From the NCBI RefSeq assembly GCF_047228825.1, contig NZ_JBFEGN010000038.1, forward strand, positions 1 to 35,840: DNA of 35,840 nt. The letters run 5' to 3'. Below are positions 33,094 to 35,840 of this stretch, one piece after another (position 1 is the stretch's first letter; each line of letters begins with the position of its first letter). This DNA comes from Siminovitchia sp047228825 (GTDB lineage Bacteria > Bacillota > Bacilli > Bacillales > Bacillaceae_C). Position numbers and translations under genes: made by a program. The notes under the pieces were generated by a model that saw only the letters and a program-made list of their open reading frames with translations, made no database searches and was not told the DNA's origin.

Positions 33094-33591
33094 ATGGAGG
33101 CAGCGCAGCCCATTTCCAAAGAGCAAGTGTTGCATGTATTGGATGGCGTAAAGGATCCCGAGATTGATACCGTCAGTGTCGTCGATTTGGGCATGGTTGA
33201 ACATATAGAAATTAAAGGTTCGGAAGTGTTTATTCAAATGCTTCCCACCTTTTTGGGATGTCCGGCCTTGGAAATAATCGAAAAAAATATTATGAAGGAA
33301 ATTTCCAATATACCCCAAGTATCGGCTATCCGTGTCGAATTTATTTTTGACCCTCCCTGGACGTCGGAACGCATTACTCCGAAAGGACGGGAAGGGTTGA
33401 AAAAATTCGGGATTGCCCCTCCGCCAAAAAGGCTTGAAGAAGATGGATCGTGGCATGTCGACTGCCCGTATTGCGGATCGACGTATGTCACGATGGAAAA
33501 TATATTTGGCCCCACGGCGTGCAGGAGCATTTTATACTGCAGGGGATGCAAAAATCCGTTTGAAGCGATGAAGCCGGTAGCGAATATGTAA
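33094..33591 (+). CDS. paaD: Phenylacetate pathway iron-sulfur assembly-type protein PaaD
   Basis: This 165-residue protein has an N-terminal MIP18/DUF59 domain (VKDPEIDTVSVVDLGMV, with C56 in FLGCPALE). A C-terminal zinc-ribbon-like part has C124, C127, C143, C149 and C152. PaaD is needed for an active epoxidase complex and is thought to help install or maintain a metal cofactor in the reductase. Because no PaaE is encoded here, its client may be the ferredoxin or PaaA instead. The ATG at 33094 follows AAGGAGGGA. Confidence 0.93.
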   Translation: MEAAQPISKEQVLHVLDGVKDPEIDTVSVVDLGMVEHIEIKGSEVFIQMLPTFLGCPALEIIEKNIMKEISNIPQVSAIRVEFIFDPPWTSERITPKGREGLKKFGIAPPPKRLEEDGSWHVDCPYCGSTYVTMENIFGPTACRSILYCRGCKNPFEAMKPVANM

Positions 33592-33646
33592 ATCTTCCAT
33601 AAACGGCAAATGTTCATCGCAACTTTTTTTCTGGGAGGTTGAGGAT

Positions 33647-34522
33647 TTGGTCGAAAAACTGGTTGTGGCCGGTTCCGGTGTCATGGGAAGGGGGATCGCA
33701 TACGTTGCCGCGTTATCCGGCTTTTCCGTGACACTCGTTGATGTTAAAGAAAGTGCGTTGGAATCGGCCAACAAAGAGATTCAGGGCATTCTGGAAAAAG
33801 GCATTGCACTTGGCAAAGTGACGCAGGAACAAGCATTTGCATGTGAGAAAAACCTCACCTATGGGCTGGATTTGGACGAAGCGGCGCGAAATGCGGATTT
33901 AATCATCGAAGCGGTTCCGGAAAAAGCCGAACTGAAAAAACACGTATTTGAAACGATTGATCAGGCTGCCCGGCCTCATTGTCTCTTTGCAACAAACACA
34001 TCGACAATGAGCCCCACGGAGATTGCCTCTTTCGCAAAAAGACCCGAAAAAACGATCGCCATGCACTTTTTTAATCCAGTCCATAAAATGCCTCTGGTGG
34101 AAATTGTCCGGGGATTGGAAACGAGTGATGAAACGGTTGAGGCAATTAAGGAAGTTGCCGAAAAAATGGGGAAAGAAACGGTCATTATCAACGAGTTTCC
34201 CGGTTTCGTCACGAGCCGGATCAGCACCCTGATCGGGAACGAAGCTTTTTATATGCTCCAGGAGGGATTGGGCAGCCCGGAGGATATTGACAAAGCGATC
34301 AAGCTGGGGCTCGGTTTCCCGATGGGCCCCTTTGAACTCGTAGACCTCGTTGGCCTGGATACACGGCTGAACAACTTGAGATATTTGCATGAAAAGCTGG
34401 GAGAGAAGTACCGTCCGGCACCGCTGCTCGAACAATACGTAAAAGCCGGAAGGCTCGGCCGGAAAACAGGAAAAGGCGTTTACGATTATACAAATAAACA
34501 AGAAGAGTTGGTTGAAAAATGA
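33647..34522 (+). CDS. paaH: 3-hydroxyacyl-CoA dehydrogenase (PaaH/Hbd type)
   Basis: This 291-residue NAD-dependent enzyme has the Rossmann motif GSGVMGRG (9-16), the catalytic histidine H140 in AMHFFNPV and the dimerisation domain GFPMGPFELVDLVGLDT. In the pathway it should oxidise 3-hydroxyadipyl-CoA to 3-oxoadipyl-CoA; on sequence alone it equally fits 3-hydroxybutyryl-CoA dehydrogenase. Translation starts at TTG 33647 behind GGGAGGTTGAGG, 55 bases after paaD, and its stop overlaps the thiolase start by four bases. The coupling to a PaaJ/PcaF-like thiolase supports the adipyl role. Confidence 0.9.
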   Translation: MVEKLVVAGSGVMGRGIAYVAALSGFSVTLVDVKESALESANKEIQGILEKGIALGKVTQEQAFACEKNLTYGLDLDEAARNADLIIEAVPEKAELKKHVFETIDQAARPHCLFATNTSTMSPTEIASFAKRPEKTIAMHFFNPVHKMPLVEIVRGLETSDETVEAIKEVAEKMGKETVIINEFPGFVTSRISTLIGNEAFYMLQEGLGSPEDIDKAIKLGLGFPMGPFELVDLVGLDTRLNNLRYLHEKLGEKYRPAPLLEQYVKAGRLGRKTGKGVYDYTNKQEELVEK

Positions 34523-35721
34523 GAGAAGTTGTGATCGTTGATGCTGTAAGAACGCCGTTTGGCCGCTATAAAGGGGCATTGAAACATGTCCGCCCCGATG
34601 ATTTGGGAGCCATTGTCATTAAAGCACTGCTGGATAGAAATCCCTCATTGAAAAAAAGCGAAATAGAAGAGGTTGTGCTCGGAAATGCCAATCAGGCGGG
34701 AGAAGACAACCGCAATGTGGCCAGAATGTCCGCCCTTTTGGCCGGACTTCCCGTTTCCGTCGGAGGTGTGACTGTCAATCGGCTGTGCGGGTCAGGGCTT
34801 GATGCAGTCATGTATGCCGCGCGCGCCATCGCTGTCGGCGAAGGGGATGTATATATTGCCGGAGGCACCGAAAGCATGACCCGGGCCCCGTTCGTGATGG
34901 CCAAGCCCGAGAAAGAATTTCCGCGCGGTTCAATGGAGCTGTTTGATACAACAATCGGTTGGCGGTTTACAAACGAAAGGTTAAAAGAAATGTACGGAGC
35001 AGATTCAATGCCGGAAACAGCCGAAAACGTGGCAAAACAATACGGAATTACAAGGGAAGAACAGGATGCGTTTGCTTTTCAGAGCCAAATGCGGGCAAAA
35101 AGGGCGATTGAAGCCAATTTGTTAAAAGAGGAAATGGTTCCTGTCACATACCATGACAGAAAAGGCAATGAAATCGTGATTGATCAGGATGAACACCCGC
35201 GTCCTGATACGACGCTGGAAAAACTGGCAGCACTTAAGCCGCTTTTTCCCGGCGGAACCGTAACCGCAGGTAACGCATCCGGTGTAAACGACGGGGCTGC
35301 GGCGCTTTTGATCATGAGCAAAGAAAAAGCGGAGAGTCTTGGGTTAACGCCCCTTGCCAAATATAAAACAGGCGCAACTGCGGGCGTGGAGCCTTCTGTC
35401 ATGGGTCTTGGACCAATCCATTCCACCAGAAAAGCATTGCAGCGTGCAGGAATGGCCATCCATGATATTGACCTTGCCGAACTGAACGAAGCATTTGCTT
35501 CCCAATCCATTCAATGTATAAAAGAACTTGAAATCAATCCCGAAAAAGTGAATGTAAATGGCGGTGCCATTGCCTACGGCCATCCGCTCGGGGCAAGCGG
35601 TGCCAGGATTTTAACGACATTGATTCATGAAATGAAAAGGAGAGAAGCAACATACGGGCTGGCAACAATGTGCATCGGAGTCGGCCAAGGAATTTCTGTC
35701 ATCGTTGAAAATATGGATTAA
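34519..35721 (+). CDS. paaJ: 3-oxoadipyl-CoA thiolase (PaaJ/PcaF-like)
   Basis: This 400-residue thiolase should cleave 3-oxoadipyl-CoA to succinyl-CoA and acetyl-CoA, the last step. Catalytic residues are C90 (VNRLCGSGLDAV), H355 (YGHPLGASGAR) and C385 (MCIGVGQG). The segment GNANQAGEDNRNVARMSALL is characteristic of the PcaF/PaaJ branch. The ATG at 34519 overlaps the paaH stop (ATGA). A terminator and then a group II intron follow the stop. Confidence 0.92.
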   Translation: MREVVIVDAVRTPFGRYKGALKHVRPDDLGAIVIKALLDRNPSLKKSEIEEVVLGNANQAGEDNRNVARMSALLAGLPVSVGGVTVNRLCGSGLDAVMYAARAIAVGEGDVYIAGGTESMTRAPFVMAKPEKEFPRGSMELFDTTIGWRFTNERLKEMYGADSMPETAENVAKQYGITREEQDAFAFQSQMRAKRAIEANLLKEEMVPVTYHDRKGNEIVIDQDEHPRPDTTLEKLAALKPLFPGGTVTAGNASGVNDGAAALLIMSKEKAESLGLTPLAKYKTGATAGVEPSVMGLGPIHSTRKALQRAGMAIHDIDLAELNEAFASQSIQCIKELEINPEKVNVNGGAIAYGHPLGASGARILTTLIHEMKRREATYGLATMCIGVGQGISVIVENMD

Positions 35722-35732
35722 CTTCATGCATG

Positions 35733-35762
35733 CCCTTGCTTTGAAAAAGTAAGGGTTATTTT
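35733..35762 (+). terminator. Terminator after paaJ
   Basis: CCCTTGCTTT (35733-35742) pairs with AAAGTAAGGG (35746-35755) through one G-U pair across a GAA loop, then TTATTTT (35756-35762). It ends one base before the intron boundary. Confidence 0.85.
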
Positions 35763-35763
35763 G

Positions 35764-35840
35764 GTGCGCCCAGCATGGGCGCAGTCTATAGGGTGGAAGT
35801 CCCGAGCCGTGAAGGCAGAAGTAACGGTTAGCTTAACGCA
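35764..35840 (+). mobile_element. Group II intron, 5' end only (cut by window edge)
   Basis: From 35764 the sequence begins with the group II 5' consensus GTGCG, then a 7-bp hairpin (GCGCCCA 35766-35772 with TGGGCGC 35776-35782). The bacterial intron domain I text AGTCTATAGGGTGGAAGTCC follows, with the GGTTAGC element near 35826-35832. These match the 5' ends of reverse-transcriptase-bearing group II introns in bacilli. Insertion right behind a terminator T tract is the target preference of subclass IIC introns. The reverse transcriptase and 3' end lie beyond the window. Confidence 0.85.

Noticed and set aside
1..35840. CRISPR arrays, tRNA or rRNA genes, toxin-antitoxin pairs, prophage genes
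   Set aside because: No regularly spaced direct repeats, cloverleaf with T-loop consensus, phage structural genes or paired small toxin genes were found on reading both strands.

Overview
The window is a chromosomal segment of a Bacillaceae bacterium. The evidence is strong GGAGG-type ribosome binding sites, a T-box leader, a YjcZ-type sporulation peptide, MntR with all six B. subtilis metal ligands, BrxA, YpeQ, YozE, YpmS and a full-length double dynamin DynA. Gene order partly follows the B. subtilis ypbR to msrA region. A phenylacetate (paa) cluster, formate-tetrahydrofolate ligase and a shortened aromatic operon set it apart from B. subtilis. A relative of the thermotolerant bacilli (Geobacillus/Caldibacillus-like) is my guess; the species cannot be read from the sequence.

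Region 1 (1-5.2 kb) is an aromatic amino acid operon, aroF-hisC-tyrA-aroA, behind a T-box leader whose specifier reads as UAC (Tyr). The aroB, aroH and trp genes that lie between aroF and hisC in B. subtilis are absent. Region 2 (5.2-12.4 kb) holds a type III polyketide synthase and its methyltransferase (alkylpyrones), the double dynamin DynA, a two-domain sulfurtransferase and the YpcP exonuclease. Region 3 (12.4-15.6 kb) holds two RNase HI-fold proteins (YpdQ, YpeP) transcribed divergently, YpeQ, cold-shock protein CspD, MntR and an AIM24-family protein. Region 4 (15.6-20.9 kb) holds fhs, an ABC-F translation factor, a CvfC/YpgR HEAT-repeat protein and bacilliredoxin BrxA. Region 5 (20.9-27.2 kb) holds a convincing 24-residue membrane peptide gene on the minus strand, an exported anthrax-lethal-factor-like metalloprotease, thyA-dfrA, a DegV protein, the lipoprotein esterase YpmR, YpmS, msrA-msrB, a YjcZ peptide and YozE.

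Region 6 (27.3-35.8 kb) is the phenylacetate module: paaI, then paaK-FNR-ferredoxin, then paaABCD-paaH-paaJ. PaaK makes phenylacetyl-CoA, PaaABC(D) epoxidises it, PaaH and PaaJ act in the later beta-oxidation-like steps, and PaaI is a rescue thioesterase. The usual PaaE reductase is missing from this stretch. A thioredoxin-reductase-like ferredoxin:NADP+ reductase and a single-cluster ferredoxin sit immediately upstream of paaA and may replace it. A 21-bp inverted repeat just after the paaA -10 box looks like a repressor operator. The hydratase/isomerase and ring-opening genes (paaF, paaG, paaZ) are not in the window. The window ends inside the 5' end of a group II intron placed directly behind the terminator that follows paaJ.

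No tRNA, rRNA, CRISPR array, prophage or insertion sequence with a transposase was seen.
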